Assembly (NCBI RefSeq): GCF_901875305.1
Contig: NZ_CABFLY010000008.1
Coordinates: 10,410-74,409 of the forward strand
Reading direction: 5' to 3'
Origin: Rothia mucilaginosa
Lineage (GTDB): Bacteria; Actinomycetota; Actinomycetes; Actinomycetales; Micrococcaceae
Length of the DNA: 64,000 bases
Part shown: in pieces, positions 24,000 through 33,897 of the stretch
How the letters are laid out: each line of letters starts with the position of its first letter
Position numbering within the stretch: the first letter of the stretch is position 1
Translations under genes and position numbers: made by a program
Notes under the pieces: generated by a model
Database searches by the model: none
Seen by the model: only the letters and a program-made list of their open reading frames with translations
Told to the model about the DNA's origin: nothing

Positions 24000-25478
24000 C
24001 TACCGGACGAAGCCGAGCACCGAAAGCCACAGGGTACCGACGACGCCCCAAACCACGAGGTTCACGATAGCGGCCATGAAGCCCACCTTGAACCATTCGC
24101 CCACGCTGAAGTAGCCGGAACCGTAGTACACGCCAGCCGGGCCGGAGGCGTAGTGGGTGATGCCGCCAATCAGGTTGCCGGCGAAGCCCAGGAACAGGGC
24201 CGCAAATAGGGCCGGCACGCCCGCCGCGACGGCCGCGCCGAGGAACACGGCGTACAGAGCCACGATCTGGGCGGTGTTCGAGGCGAACATGTAGTGGATG
24301 AAGAAGTAGGCCAGAACCAGCACGGTGAAGGCCAGGGGCCAGGCCATGCCGCTGACGCTGTGTGCGGCCTGCTGGCCAATCCAGTCCACGACTTTGAGCT
24401 TCTTGAGGTGGTCGGCCATGCCCACGAGCACGGCGAAGAAGATGAGGGTGGACCAGGCGCTGGAGTTCTTCGCCATGTCCTTCCAGGTCAGGACCTTGGT
24501 CACCAGCAGAATACCGATGCCGAAGAATGCGGCGCTGGTGGCGTCAATACCCAGAGCGGTACCGGTTACCCACAGAATCAGTAGCAGCACGAAGGTGCAG
24601 AGCATAATCCATTCTTTCGCGCTCATGGGGCCCATTTCGTGCAGTTCTTCGCGCGCGTGCTGGGGTGCGTCGGGGGTCTTTTTAATGGTCGGCGGGTAAA
24701 TCTTCGACATGATCCACGGCAGAACAATCAGCGCTACCACACCGGGGACGAGGGCGGCCAAGGCCCAGGTGCCCCAGTCCAGGTTCACGCCGCGGTCGTG
24801 TGCGAACTTCTGGGCCAGCGGGTTGCCGGCCATTGCGGTCAGGAACATGGCGGAGGTGATGGTGTTGACCTGTGCCTCGGTCATGAGTAGGAAGGAGCCG
24901 AGCTTGCGGCGGGATTCGGGGGTCTCGTTCGTGGAGCCGTTGACCTCGGAGAGCGAACGGATGATCGGGTAAATCACGCCGCCGGCACGGGCCGTGTTCG
25001 AGGGGGTGGCGGGGGCGAGCACCAGGTCGGTGATGGCCATGCCGTAGGACAGGCCGAGGGAGGACTTACCGAGCGCACGCACGAAGAGCAGCGCGATGCG
25101 TTTGCCCAGGCCCGTAATGAGGAAGCCGTCGGCGATGAAGAATGCGGCCACGATAATCCAGATGGAGGAGTTGCCGAAGCCGGTCAGCGCCTCGTTCTTT
25201 GCCGCCATGGTGCCGGTAATCATGGCGACGGCCAGGCCCACGAGAGCCACGGACGGGGTGGGTAGCGGCTGGAAAATCAGGCCGAGGATGGTGCCGACGA
25301 AGATGGCGAGCATGTGCATGCCGCGCGGGTCGACGCCTTCGGGGGCGGGTACGAACCAGAGAATGAGGGTGACGGCTACGATGATGGCAACCTGCACGAT
25401 GAGTTTCGTGCGCTTGGACTTCGCCGCCTTCACCTCCTCGGTGGATGCCGCGGTGTTGACGGGGGTGGACTGTGTCAT
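24000..25478 (-). CDS. DASS-family dicarboxylate/tricarboxylate:sodium symporter
   Basis: A 492-residue, multi-helix transporter of the SLC13/DASS (CitT-like) family. The two substrate/sodium motifs are SNTARAG and SNTAQIV, located in the two halves of the protein. More than ten hydrophobic helices are visible, with a large cytoplasmic loop (KKTPDAPQHAREELHE). Likely substrates are malate, 2-oxoglutarate, succinate or citrate. The start ATG at 25478 has AAAGGAGA 8 nt upstream; the longer reading to 25613 is rejected. A small inverted repeat at 25595-25610 lies in its promoter region. Confidence 0.88.
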   Translation of the reverse strand: MTQSTPVNTAASTEEVKAAKSKRTKLIVQVAIIVAVTLILWFVPAPEGVDPRGMHMLAIFVGTILGLIFQPLPTPSVALVGLAVAMITGTMAAKNEALTGFGNSSIWIIVAAFFIADGFLITGLGKRIALLFVRALGKSSLGLSYGMAITDLVLAPATPSNTARAGGVIYPIIRSLSEVNGSTNETPESRRKLGSFLLMTEAQVNTITSAMFLTAMAGNPLAQKFAHDRGVNLDWGTWALAALVPGVVALIVLPWIMSKIYPPTIKKTPDAPQHAREELHEMGPMSAKEWIMLCTFVLLLILWVTGTALGIDATSAAFFGIGILLVTKVLTWKDMAKNSSAWSTLIFFAVLVGMADHLKKLKVVDWIGQQAAHSVSGMAWPLAFTVLVLAYFFIHYMFASNTAQIVALYAVFLGAAVAAGVPALFAALFLGFAGNLIGGITHYASGPAGVYYGSGYFSVGEWFKVGFMAAIVNLVVWGVVGTLWLSVLGFVR

Positions 25479-25594
25479 GGCCCGATCTCCTTTGCGAAAC
25501 GTACGGTTCGGCGCGCTTGGGGAGGGGTACTCGTCGGGCGCGGGGGTGCGTTTCTTCTGCGTTGTCATGCTGTGTCTATGTGCTCGGTGCGGCA

Positions 25595-25610
25595 GTGTGG
25601 GGTGCCACAC
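25595..25610. promoter_or_regulatory. Small inverted repeat in the divergent promoter region
   Basis: GTGTGG-GGTG-CCACAC has 6-bp arms and a 4-bp spacer. It lies between the transporter (leftward) and the lipoate-ligase-family gene (rightward), where a regulator of the transporter could bind. No regulator is encoded nearby. Confidence 0.3.
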
Positions 25611-25729
25611 CATAGCTTCTTTAATCTTAGCGTTTGGGGGGTTCGCATTGAAGGGGTTAATTGGCGTTTTTGAACAGGTGAGAATCGTTCTGCGGGGGCG
25701 TTTTCGCTGTCGCCGGTAAGATAGAAAAC

Positions 25730-26428
25730 GTGCAGATTATTCGAGAAACCACGCCCGATTCGGGCGATATCCTCATTCACCATGAGCAGACGGTGCAGAT
25801 GCTCCGCGAGGTTGCTAGCGGTCAGCGTGAGGCGACTTTGCGCATGTACCAGCCGAACCCCACAGTGGCGTTTGGCCGCCGCGATGAGCTGAACCCCGGA
25901 TTCGCTGACGCAGTGGCGGCGTGCGAGGAGCACGGCTTTAGGACCCTGGTGCGTAAGGTGGGTGGTCACGCCGCCGCCTACCATCAGGGGTGCCTGGTTG
26001 TGGACCATTTTCAGCCCGCCTCCGACGCCCGCAGCGGCAACACCCTACGCTATGAACTGTTTGGGTCCATGTATGCGCAGGCGCTCCGCGAAGTCGGCGT
26101 GGATGCGCGCGTGGGCGAGATCCCGGGGGAGTACTGCCCAGGCGAGTACTCGGTGTATGCGCAGCTTCCTGAATCCGCAGGCGGCGGGCGTATCAAGCTG
26201 GTCGGCACCGCTCAGCGCGTGGTGAGCGGCGGCTGGTGGTTCAGCACGGGCATCGTGGTTTCCGGCTCGGCCTCGCTGCGGGCGGTCACCGCGGATGTGT
26301 ACCGCGCCCTCGACATGGAGCTCGACCCGGCGACGGTGGGCGCGGCGCAGGATGCGAACCCGAGCCTGCTCATGGAGGACCTTGAGGACGCCATCGTGGA
26401 GGCCTACGCGAGCCACGGCTTCAAGTAG
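25730..26428 (+). CDS. Lipoate/octanoate protein ligase-family enzyme
   Basis: A 232-residue protein of the biotin/lipoate A/B ligase fold. It has LRMYQPNPTVAFGRRDE, VRKVGGHAAAYHQGCLVVD in place of the usual RRxxGG motif, and IKLVGTAQRVV with a following WW. GEYCPGEYSV contains a cysteine at a position suggestive of the acyl-transferring cysteine of LipM-like octanoyltransferases, although this is by eye only. It attaches lipoyl or octanoyl groups to 2-oxoacid dehydrogenases. The start is GTG at 25730 without a ribosome-binding site, 8 nt after a TAAGAT hexamer: probably leaderless. Confidence 0.75.
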   Translation: MQIIRETTPDSGDILIHHEQTVQMLREVASGQREATLRMYQPNPTVAFGRRDELNPGFADAVAACEEHGFRTLVRKVGGHAAAYHQGCLVVDHFQPASDARSGNTLRYELFGSMYAQALREVGVDARVGEIPGEYCPGEYSVYAQLPESAGGGRIKLVGTAQRVVSGGWWFSTGIVVSGSASLRAVTADVYRALDMELDPATVGAAQDANPSLLMEDLEDAIVEAYASHGFK

Positions 26429-26504
26429 CGACTCGCTCTGGGAGCATCGAATATCCGCACACGGTAGACGCATTACAGTCAAGCAACGAAGCGAAGGAGC
26501 GCAT

Positions 26505-27395
26505 ATGCGTTGGGGTCAGATCAAAGACGAGAAGGGTAGCCGTGCCGTCTGTTTCTTTGAGGAGACGGTCTACGAGCTGCCGGCCAAGTTGAGCCCCTTG
26601 CTCAATTTCTACAGCCGGTTCCGCCTGAATTTCGGCGACCCGAAGAATGCCCTGTCGATTCTGAAGGAGAACGGCGCGACGGTCATGGGCCACGGCGAGC
26701 AGCTCTGGGAATCCCTGCCCTTTGTGCGGCCGCTGGATAAGCCCGGCAAGGTGGTGTGCGCGGGTCTGAACTACCGCGATCACGCCGAGGAGATGAATCT
26801 TGAGGTGCCCGAGTACCCGGCGCTCTTTGCGAAGTTCTCGAACGCGCTGATTGGCCCGAATGATCAGATTCGCATGCCCGCCGACGACGGTACGGGTAGC
26901 ACGAAGGTTGACTGGGAGGTTGAGCTGGGCCTGGTGGTCGGGGTGCGCTTGCGCAACGCCACCGAGGAGCAGGCGCGGCAGGCGCTGATGGGCTACACGG
27001 TCATCAACGACGTGTCGGTGCGCGATTGGCAGGGCCGTTCTTCGGAGTGGTTCCAGGGTAAGAACTGGGATGCGATGACTCCGTTTGGCCCGGTCATTGT
27101 GAGCCCCGATGAGGTGGATCCGCTCGCCGGTCTGGAGCTGACCTGCGCGGTGGACGGTGAGGTGCGTCAGCGTGGTTCGACGGCGGATATGCTGTTCAGC
27201 CCGGCGCAGTTGCTGTCGTATATTTCGCGGTTCATGACCCTGGAGCCGGGCGACCTGGTGGCCACGGGTACGCCCGCTGGCGTGGGGCTTTCGCTGCATC
27301 CGCGCCGGTGGTTGAAGCCGGGGCAGGAGGTGCGTACCCGCATTGAGGGTATTGGCGAGCTGGTGAATGTCTGTTCGGAGGCTGGTGCCCTGTAG
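26505..27395 (+). CDS. Fumarylacetoacetate hydrolase-family protein
   Basis: A 296-residue FAH-fold enzyme: GLNYRDHAEEM, PALFAKFSNALIG, the metal-binding acidic residues in DWEVELGLVVG, GKNWDAMTPFGPVI and ATGTPAGVGLS. Family members cleave or decarboxylate acylpyruvates or homologous diketo acids; oxaloacetate decarboxylase and acylpyruvase are the common activities, and which one applies here is not visible. The start ATG at 26505 follows AAGGAG by 5 nt; the longer reading to 26295 overlaps the ligase gene and is rejected. Probably cotranscribed with the ligase gene 76 bp upstream. Confidence 0.88.
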   Translation: MRWGQIKDEKGSRAVCFFEETVYELPAKLSPLLNFYSRFRLNFGDPKNALSILKENGATVMGHGEQLWESLPFVRPLDKPGKVVCAGLNYRDHAEEMNLEVPEYPALFAKFSNALIGPNDQIRMPADDGTGSTKVDWEVELGLVVGVRLRNATEEQARQALMGYTVINDVSVRDWQGRSSEWFQGKNWDAMTPFGPVIVSPDEVDPLAGLELTCAVDGEVRQRGSTADMLFSPAQLLSYISRFMTLEPGDLVATGTPAGVGLSLHPRRWLKPGQEVRTRIEGIGELVNVCSEAGAL

Positions 27396-27473
27396 GGGAG
27401 TGGATTATAGGAGAGGGTCGGGTTGAGGCCCTTTGGGCGGGTCTTTTACGGCCCTCCAGAACTGAATAATTAT

Positions 27474-27517
27474 GCATCCCGTCCGTGTCGTTAAGGCATG
27501 GGCGGGATGCTCTTTTT
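27474..27517 (+). terminator. Terminator after the FAH-family gene
   Basis: GCATCCCG (27474-27481) pairs with CGGGATGC (27503-27510), followed by TCTTTTTG. Extra pairing CC/GG lies inside. Confidence 0.75.
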
Positions 27518-28155
27518 GTGTTCTATTTGCCTTGTGGGGCTCGTGTCATAGGGGTTGCATTCCGGGGTAAGAAAAATTGCAGGAATGAATGATTACTCTG
27601 CGTGCAAGAGGGGGTTTAGGGTGTGAAAACCTTCAACCTTCATCTCGATGCCACCCCTGTGTGGGTGAGTTTGATGTGCGCGCCCCGGGGCGGCTGTGGT
27701 GGTGTGGTAGGTCGGGAATTCCAGGATGTGGCCATGTGTGAGAAATTCAACATTTGTCTTATTGAGGCTCATTGTGAGCTTATTTGAGGCGTTATTTCGG
27801 GGAAGTATGTGATTTTTTTGTTTTTTGTCGAAAGTTTCCTCTGACTAGGAGGAAGGCTTAGACACTCCGGTGCAAATTCTTTTGAATCGAACACCTTTAA
27901 ATTCACTGCGGTGTAGTAATAATTCACCTTGAAGTTAAACCTTTAGTAATTATTTAAGTGGCTGTTATCACATTAACGCCTTGCGTTCACTCATGGGAGT
28001 CGGTAGGGTATGGGGATTGTCTGAGAGTTTCCTGGGAATTCCTGCCAGTTTCTCGGGGCGTCATCACGCACTCGCAGACGAATATTTCACTCACGTCCGT
28101 GTTTGTTCATACAAACGCACTCACTCAAACAAGCCGACACGAACGGAAGAAAAAC
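27518..28155. other. Long upstream region of the secreted-protein gene
   Basis: No gene is supported here. The part 27760-27960 is AT-rich. An in-frame extension of the secreted protein to 27958 begins without a ribosome-binding site and would place residues before the signal peptide, so it is rejected. The length and AT-rich core suggest a promoter region with upstream control, but no clear operator was found. Confidence 0.5.
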
Positions 28156-30921
28156 ATGACCACAACTGCATCCAAAAACCCGGCACAGCGCCCGGCAAAC
28201 CGCCGCCGTGCCACCATCGCTGCCTCCGCGGCACTGGCCACCGCCATCACCGGCGCCAGCCTGCCAGCCAGCTTCGCGGCGACCGCCTCCACGCACACCC
28301 TGCCCAACGGAACCACCTGCGTAGAAGCCGGTATGAAGACCGTGCCGACCCTCGCAACCCTCACCAACGTGGCGCCCGGACCCACCTGTCACTGGAACGA
28401 AGACCCGGCCGCCAAAACCATCGATAGACTGGCACCGGTCAACTCCTCCCTGACTCAGGAAAACCTGACTAACACTGAGAACACCTCGCCCCTGAGCGGT
28501 AAGCTTGCGCACGACTCCTTCGCTGCGCAGAAGCTCACCGGCACCGAAGCCGTCGCCCCCAACAGTAGCGAGATTAGCCGCACCTTCCTCGAGTACAGTG
28601 CGGACGCGGGTAACCACCCCATCACCACCGCCATTAACGCGGGTACCGTCCGCAAGGACCGCTCCCAGACCGTGGGCGGTAACGAGAACATCCCGACCCT
28701 CGCCGTGAACTCCGCGAACCCGCACCAGGAGTATGTTGAGGTCGTCTCCCGCGACCAGCGCGTCAACGCTAACCCCGAGAACAAGCGCATCCTGACCGGT
28801 GGCGTGCCGATTCCGACCTGGCTGGCTGAAGATCACGGCCTCTCAGGTGACCAGTCCGTCGCCCTGTACGACGAGGCGACCGGCATTTGGCGTTCCTACT
28901 TTAAATTCGTCAAGGACGCTGACGCCCAGACCTACACCAGCACCGCCCGCGTGCAGGTCGGCGGCGGCAACGCCTCCACCCCTTCCAGCGCGAAGATTCA
29001 GTACGAGACCGTGGGCCGCGGCAACGCCGGCCAGACCGTCACCATCAACGCACCCGTGAGCATCGACGCGAAGTCCGGCAATGCCCGCACCTCGTACCCG
29101 ATTGCTCGCGGCGCGAAGTTCCGCCTGGCAAAGAACGTACCCGGCGCGTCCATCAACGAGACCACCGGCGAGATTACCTACAAGATTCCCGCGGGTACCC
29201 GCGGCACCGTAGATATTCCCGTGGCCGTGGACTACCCGGCGACCTACCACGCCTCTTCGGGCGGTTACATGCTCGCCAAGCCCAACTTCGAGGGCGTGGG
29301 CGAGGACAACTACTGGCTGACCCTCAAGAACGGCACCTCCTCCGTGGTGGGTATGGCGAACGAGCTTACCCAGATTGGTGTGGACGAGCTGAAGGCCGGC
29401 AAGATCAACCACATGGTCTCCATCACCGCCGCCGACTATTCCTCGCTGACCTCCTCCTTCCCCGCGAAGGGCACCGACGGCAAGATTGACGTGAGCAAGT
29501 ACCCGAACGCTCCGCGTGCCGGTCAGCGCGGCTTCCTGCCCGCCAGCTTTGACGTGGAGGAGTACCTGGCCAACACCGGCCATGCGGACGACCAGCTCAC
29601 CCGCATGATCCTGACTGCGATGAAGGAATACGGCTTCATCCTGACGGACCACAACCTCTTCACCAACGCATTCAACCTGGAAGCGGCAAGCTCCTACGCG
29701 CCCTACGCCCGCCAGGGTAAGAACGTGTATAAGGAAGACCCGCAGCTGGCGGCAATGTTCGCGAACTTCGTGCCCAGCGGCTTTACGGGCTCCCAGTTCC
29801 CGTGGCAGCAGGTGCAGTGGATGCCGGTGAACTACACTGAGTCCGCGGAGAACGCCGCCCGCCGCGAGGGTATGCAGCTTCCTGAAGCGAAGACCGCCAC
29901 CAATAACACGGCTGATAACGCCGCGCACAAGGACAAGCAGGGTTCCGCAGAGAAAAAGATTGCGCGTCCCGTGACCGCACGTAACCTGCGTCTTCGTCGT
30001 GCAACCGTGCGCATCCCGGATGCACCGCGCATCAGCGATGCTGACAGCCAGGCGACCGCGGTGAACCAGGCTTCGGGTGCCGTGAAGTTCAGCTTCCCCG
30101 CTGACTCCTACGGCAAGACCGGCGAGGGCTCCGGCGTGATTTACCAGCCGGCGGAGCACCACGCCACCATCTACTCGGGTGAGACCGCTGTGGCGCAGAG
30201 CGTGCACCAGAGCCACAAGATTTCCCCGAACTACCGTTACGCCCGTGACTATAACTTCCAGGAAATTGAGCAGACCCCGAACTTCCGTCCCAGCCGCTGG
30301 GTGAATAAGGAGAAGGTCAATACGGCTGGCGGTCAGTTCTCCAGCGCGGAGACCGGCATCCGTTTTGCCTCTAACGGCAAGATTGGTACCTTCTCGATTG
30401 ACCTGAACACCCACGAGGTCACCGGCACCACCTGGGACCTGCGCCGTGATAATGGGTCGAAGATTATCGTGAACCGTACCGGTAAGGCGCCTGCCCGCAT
30501 GTCCGACGTGAAGGCGAAGAAGGGCGCAACTGCGCAGCTGTACTCGATTCCGCTGAAGGTGCACGTGGTGGATAGGAACAGCCCGATTGCCCGTGAGGAT
30601 TCTGTCGCCCTGTACGCAGGTACCACCCAGAACGTGGCGGTGTTGAACAATGATGAGGCCTCCTTCGGCGCGTTTAGCCGCGGTGAGACCGTGAAGAAGC
30701 TGGAGCTGCTGAACCAGCGTGGCCAGGTTGTCAGCTCCTACAGTGACGAGTACGGCACCTACCGCGTGGTGAACCTGCCCGATGGTACTCAGGGTATTGC
30801 AGTGACTGCTAAGTCGAAGCAGGGCTTCGCGCCGCTGGTTCGCTACCGCGCAGTGACCGACAAGGGCGTGAAGTCCTCCGAGGGTTACCTGCAGGTGGCT
30901 GTGGCGACTCCCGCTAAGTAG
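28156..30921 (+). CDS. Large secreted modular protein, probable surface or matrix protein
   Basis: A 921-residue exported protein. The signal peptide has a basic start (ANRRRATIAAS), a hydrophobic core and a cleavage site near SFAATAS. Residues about 290-380 resemble a Rib/YPDG-like module (SYPIARGAKFRL, TGEITYKIPAGTRGTVDIPV). Residues 420-590 resemble an unassigned secreted module of actinobacteria (ITAADYSSLTSSFP, GFLPASFDVEEY, LTRMILTAMKEYGFILTDHN). The last 130 residues resemble a CshA-type fibril repeat (PIAREDSVALYAGTTQNVAVLNND). There is no LPxTG signal or membrane anchor, so it is secreted or held non-covalently. Start ATG 28156 follows GGAAGA. Confidence 0.65.
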   Translation: MTTTASKNPAQRPANRRRATIAASAALATAITGASLPASFAATASTHTLPNGTTCVEAGMKTVPTLATLTNVAPGPTCHWNEDPAAKTIDRLAPVNSSLTQENLTNTENTSPLSGKLAHDSFAAQKLTGTEAVAPNSSEISRTFLEYSADAGNHPITTAINAGTVRKDRSQTVGGNENIPTLAVNSANPHQEYVEVVSRDQRVNANPENKRILTGGVPIPTWLAEDHGLSGDQSVALYDEATGIWRSYFKFVKDADAQTYTSTARVQVGGGNASTPSSAKIQYETVGRGNAGQTVTINAPVSIDAKSGNARTSYPIARGAKFRLAKNVPGASINETTGEITYKIPAGTRGTVDIPVAVDYPATYHASSGGYMLAKPNFEGVGEDNYWLTLKNGTSSVVGMANELTQIGVDELKAGKINHMVSITAADYSSLTSSFPAKGTDGKIDVSKYPNAPRAGQRGFLPASFDVEEYLANTGHADDQLTRMILTAMKEYGFILTDHNLFTNAFNLEAASSYAPYARQGKNVYKEDPQLAAMFANFVPSGFTGSQFPWQQVQWMPVNYTESAENAARREGMQLPEAKTATNNTADNAAHKDKQGSAEKKIARPVTARNLRLRRATVRIPDAPRISDADSQATAVNQASGAVKFSFPADSYGKTGEGSGVIYQPAEHHATIYSGETAVAQSVHQSHKISPNYRYARDYNFQEIEQTPNFRPSRWVNKEKVNTAGGQFSSAETGIRFASNGKIGTFSIDLNTHEVTGTTWDLRRDNGSKIIVNRTGKAPARMSDVKAKKGATAQLYSIPLKVHVVDRNSPIAREDSVALYAGTTQNVAVLNNDEASFGAFSRGETVKKLELLNQRGQVVSSYSDEYGTYRVVNLPDGTQGIAVTAKSKQGFAPLVRYRAVTDKGVKSSEGYLQVAVATPAK

Positions 30922-31014
30922 AGGAGTTCGCTGACCGGCCCCTTCTCCTCACCGGAGGAGTAGGTGCGCGGGGCCGCCGTAGCGACCGCGGAACGCACGA
31001 GGTACGACCGGAAC

Positions 31015-31069
31015 GGGGCACGTGAAGAAATGCCGACACCGACAAGGTGTTGCTTTCTTGACGTGCCCC
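31015..31069 (+). terminator. Long hairpin before the ArsR-family gene
   Basis: GGGGCACGT-AAGAA...ACACC pairs with GGTGT...TTTCTT-ACGTGCCCC, an imperfect stem of more than 20 bp with a GACAA loop. It terminates the secreted-protein transcript; it also ends 27 bp before the ArsR-family start codon. Confidence 0.6.
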
Positions 31070-31095
31070 GCACCTGTATCTAAGGTGAAAATACT

Positions 31096-31518
31096 ATGAC
31101 TCAGAGCCACCACGCAGACCGCCACAAAAACTCAGCTGAAGCTAACACCGACCACGCAGACCACTCCGCCCACGTTCACGAGGCGCCCGCCTCCGCACCT
31201 CTTTTCGAGGGGAGCGGCCCCAAGGATTGGGAGGAGCAGTTCGGCCCGTCTGTGGCAATCTTCTCGGCGCTCGCGAACCCGCTACGCCTGGCCATTGCAC
31301 ACCACCTGGTGCACCGCCCGCACAGCGTGAGCGAGCTGCACACGTGCCTGGGTATTTCTCAGCCGCTGGCCTCGCATCACCTGCGGATTCTGCGTGAGGC
31401 GCACGTGATTGACCGCGAGCAGCATGGCCGCACCACGATTTACCGGCTGAAGGACCATCATATCAGTCACATTGTGACGGACGTTCACGAGCATACGCGT
31501 GAGCATCATGCGGACTGA
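31096..31518 (+). CDS. ArsR/SmtB-family zinc-responsive repressor
   Basis: A 140-residue regulator. The winged helix (residues about 50-115) includes ALANPLRLAIAHHLV, ISQPLASHHLRILREAHVI and GRTTIYRLKD. The C-terminal alpha5 metal site matches the D-x-H-x10-H-x2-E pattern exactly: D120, H122, H133, E136. This is the zinc/cobalt site of SmtB/CzrA-type sensors. The N-terminal 35 residues are unusually His-rich (HHADRH, HADHSAHVHE) and could add metal-binding capacity. No efflux or uptake gene is adjacent; the targets are unknown. It dissociates from DNA when metal binds. Confidence 0.85.
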   Translation: MTQSHHADRHKNSAEANTDHADHSAHVHEAPASAPLFEGSGPKDWEEQFGPSVAIFSALANPLRLAIAHHLVHRPHSVSELHTCLGISQPLASHHLRILREAHVIDREQHGRTTIYRLKDHHISHIVTDVHEHTREHHAD

Positions 31519-31650
31519 TTCGCCCTCAAGCTGAGTGTTTGCTGGGTGCCGTTGTAAGATGGTGTGTGTCCGTGCACCTGTACAGTGCGGAATAGTATGC
31601 GCACCCGCGGCGCCCCGAGCGGCACGCGCGCGCCTGAGTTAAGGAGACTT

Positions 31651-33684
31651 ATGTCTGCCGCTGATTCTTCAGCAATTGTTATTAGCGTTTCCGGTGAGGA
31701 ACGCGAGGTGTCCGCGAAGACTGCCGCCGAGCTGTTCGCCGACGACCCGAAGATCGTTGTGGCACGCGTGAACGGCGTGCTGGTTGATCTCTCCCACGAG
31801 CTGTCTGCTGGCGATTCTGTTGAGCCGGTTTTCATTCATGAGCCGGACGGCCTGAACGTGCTGCGCCACTCTGCCGCGCACGTGATGGCGCAGGCGGTGC
31901 AGGAGTACCGTAAGGACGCCAAGCTGGGCATTGGCCCGTACATTACTGACGGCTTCTACTTTGACTTTGATGTGGCTGAGCCCTTCACCCCGGAAGATCT
32001 GAAGAAGATCGAGAAGTCGATGATGAAGATCATCAAGTCCGGTCAGCTGTTCCGCCGCCGTGTGGTCACCCACGATGAGGCTGTTGCCGAGATGGCGAAC
32101 GAGCCGTACAAGCTGGAGTTGCTCTCCTTGAGCCAGGGCCCCGGTTCTGGTGCGAATGCTGCCGAGGGCGCATCCGTGGAGGTCGGCGAGGGTGAAATCA
32201 CCATTTACGACAACGTGCACCCGAAGACCGGCGAGACCGTCTGGAAGGACCTCTGCCGCGGCCCGCACCTGCCGAACACCAAGCTGATTGCTAACGGTTA
32301 CGCCCTGATGCGTGCCGGTGGCGCGTACTGGCGCGGTTCTGAGAAGAACCCCATGCTACAGCGTATTTACGGTACCGCTTGGCCGAGCAAGGACGAGCTG
32401 GTGGCGTACAAGGAGCGCATCGCTGAGGCGGAGCGCCGTGACCACCGCCGTCTGGGCCGTGAGCTGGACCTGTTCTCCTTCCCGAAGAACATTGGCCCCG
32501 GCCTGCCGGTGATTCACCCTAAGGGTGGCGTGATTAAGCGCGAGATGGAAGATTACGTGCGTACCCGCCACATTCAGGAGGGTTTCCAGTACGTCAGCAC
32601 CCCGCACATTTCGAAGGAAGACCTGTTCTACACTTCCGGTCACCTTCCGTACTATGCGGACGGCATGTTCCCGCCTATGGAGCTGGATAACGGCCATTAC
32701 CGCCTGAAGGCTATGAACTGCCCGATGCACAACGAGATTTACCGTTCTCGTGGCCGTTCGTACCGTGAGTTGCCGCTGCGTTTCTTTGAGTTCGGCACCG
32801 TGTACCGTGATGAGAAGTCCGGTGTGTTGCAGGGCCTGACTCGTGTGCGCATGATTACTCAGGATGACTCTCACTCGTATGTGACGAAGGAACAGGCACC
32901 GGACGAGGTGCGTCACCTGCTGAAGTTCATGCTGAGCCTGCTTGAGGACTTCGGTATGAATGACTTCTACCTTGAGCTGTCGACCCGCGACACTGAGGGT
33001 GATAAGAAGGATAAGTTCATCGGTACTGATGAGCAGTGGGAGGAGGCTACCGCGGTTCTGGAGCAGGTTGCGAAGGAGACCGGTCTGGAGCTTGTTCCGG
33101 ATCCGGGTGGTGCTGCGTTCTACGGCCCGAAGATTTCGGTTCAGGCGAAGGACGCGATTGGCCGTACCTGGCAGATGTCGACCGTTCAGTACGACTTTAA
33201 CCAGCCGAGCCGTTTCGGTCTGGAGTACCAGGCTGCGGACGGCACCGTGCAGGAACCGGTCATGATTCACTCGGCGAAGTTCGGCTCGATTGAGCGCTTC
33301 TTGGGTGTGCTGACTGAGCACTATGCGGGCGCGTTCCCGGCGTGGTTGTCGCCGGTCCAGGTGATTGGTGTTCCGGTGGCTGAGGCGTTCAACGACTACA
33401 TGACTGAGATCGCGGATAAGCTGCGTGCGCACGGCGTGCGTGTTGAGGTGGATTACGGTTCGGACCGCTTCACGAAGAAGATCCGTACTGCGTCTACCGA
33501 GAAGGTTCCGTTCATTCTGATTGCTGGTGGTGAGGATGCGGAGCACGGCGCTGTTTCGTTCCGTTTCCGCGGTAACAAGCAGGAGAACGGCGTGCCCGTG
33601 GATGAGGCTGTGGCACGTATTGTGGAGCATATCCGCAACCGCGTGAACGAAGACCCCAAGCCCAGCACTGAGGCTGCTGAGTAG
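31651..33684 (+). CDS. thrS: Threonyl-tRNA synthetase
   Basis: A 677-residue enzyme charging tRNA-Thr. An N-terminal TGS domain, the [11 protein letters not shown] zinc/editing-type motif of the SAD domain, class II motif 1 region, [33 protein letters not shown] (motif 3 region in pieces) and a C-terminal anticodon-binding domain are all present. Start ATG 31651 has AAGGAG 5 nt upstream; the extension to 31564 is rejected. No T-box leader is seen. In many actinobacteria a HIT-family gene follows thrS; here that gene lies 12.6 kb away at 46235. Confidence 0.97.
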   Translation: MSAADSSAIVISVSGEEREVSAKTAAELFADDPKIVVARVNGVLVDLSHELSAGDSVEPVFIHEPDGLNVLRHSAAHVMAQAVQEYRKDAKLGIGPYITDGFYFDFDVAEPFTPEDLKKIEKSMMKIIKSGQLFRRRVVTHDEAVAEMANEPYKLELLSLSQGPGSGANAAEGASVEVGEGEITIYDNVHPKTGETVWKDLCRGPHLPNTKLIANGYALMRAGGAYWRGSEKNPMLQRIYGTAWPSKDELVAYKERIAEAERRDHRRLGRELDLFSFPKNIGPGLPVIHPKGGVIKREMEDYVRTRHIQEGFQYVSTPHISKEDLFYTSGHLPYYADGMFPPMELDNGHYRLKAMNCPMHNEIYRSRGRSYRELPLRFFEFGTVYRDEKSGVLQGLTRVRMITQDDSHSYVTKEQAPDEVRHLLKFMLSLLEDFGMNDFYLELSTRDTEGDKKDKFIGTDEQWEEATAVLEQVAKETGLELVPDPGGAAFYGPKISVQAKDAIGRTWQMSTVQYDFNQPSRFGLEYQAADGTVQEPVMIHSAKFGSIERFLGVLTEHYAGAFPAWLSPVQVIGVPVAEAFNDYMTEIADKLRAHGVRVEVDYGSDRFTKKIRTASTEKVPFILIAGGEDAEHGAVSFRFRGNKQENGVPVDEAVARIVEHIRNRVNEDPKPSTEAAE

Positions 33685-33707
33685 TACTAGGCTTTCTGGT
33701 CTAGCTC

Positions 33708-33764
33708 ATATATAGAAATCACCCTCTTTGCGGCGACAAGCTGCGGAGGGGGTGGTTTCTTTGC
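33708..33764 (+). terminator. thrS terminator, repeated at 36130
   Basis: GAAATCACCCTC pairs with GAGGGGGTGGTTTC around a GCGGC/GCTGC inner stem, then CTTTG. A close relative with the same flank (ATATATAGA) and inner sequence (TGCGGCGACA-GCTGCGGAGGG) lies at 36130-36181, inside the accessory locus. Confidence 0.75.
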
Positions 33765-33897
33765 GTATTCTAAAAAGAGGAGTGTTCCAGCCTAAAATTT
33801 TCACCACGGTCTTATAATTGAAATGACGATTATATTTAAAAAATAATAACGGCAAGGAATTGTTTGGTCTATGTAATTAAATCTAGATATTTAGAAG

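Noticed and set aside
31519..31650. T-box riboswitch before thrS
   Set aside because: The leader is too short, with no specifier-like stem or T-box sequence.
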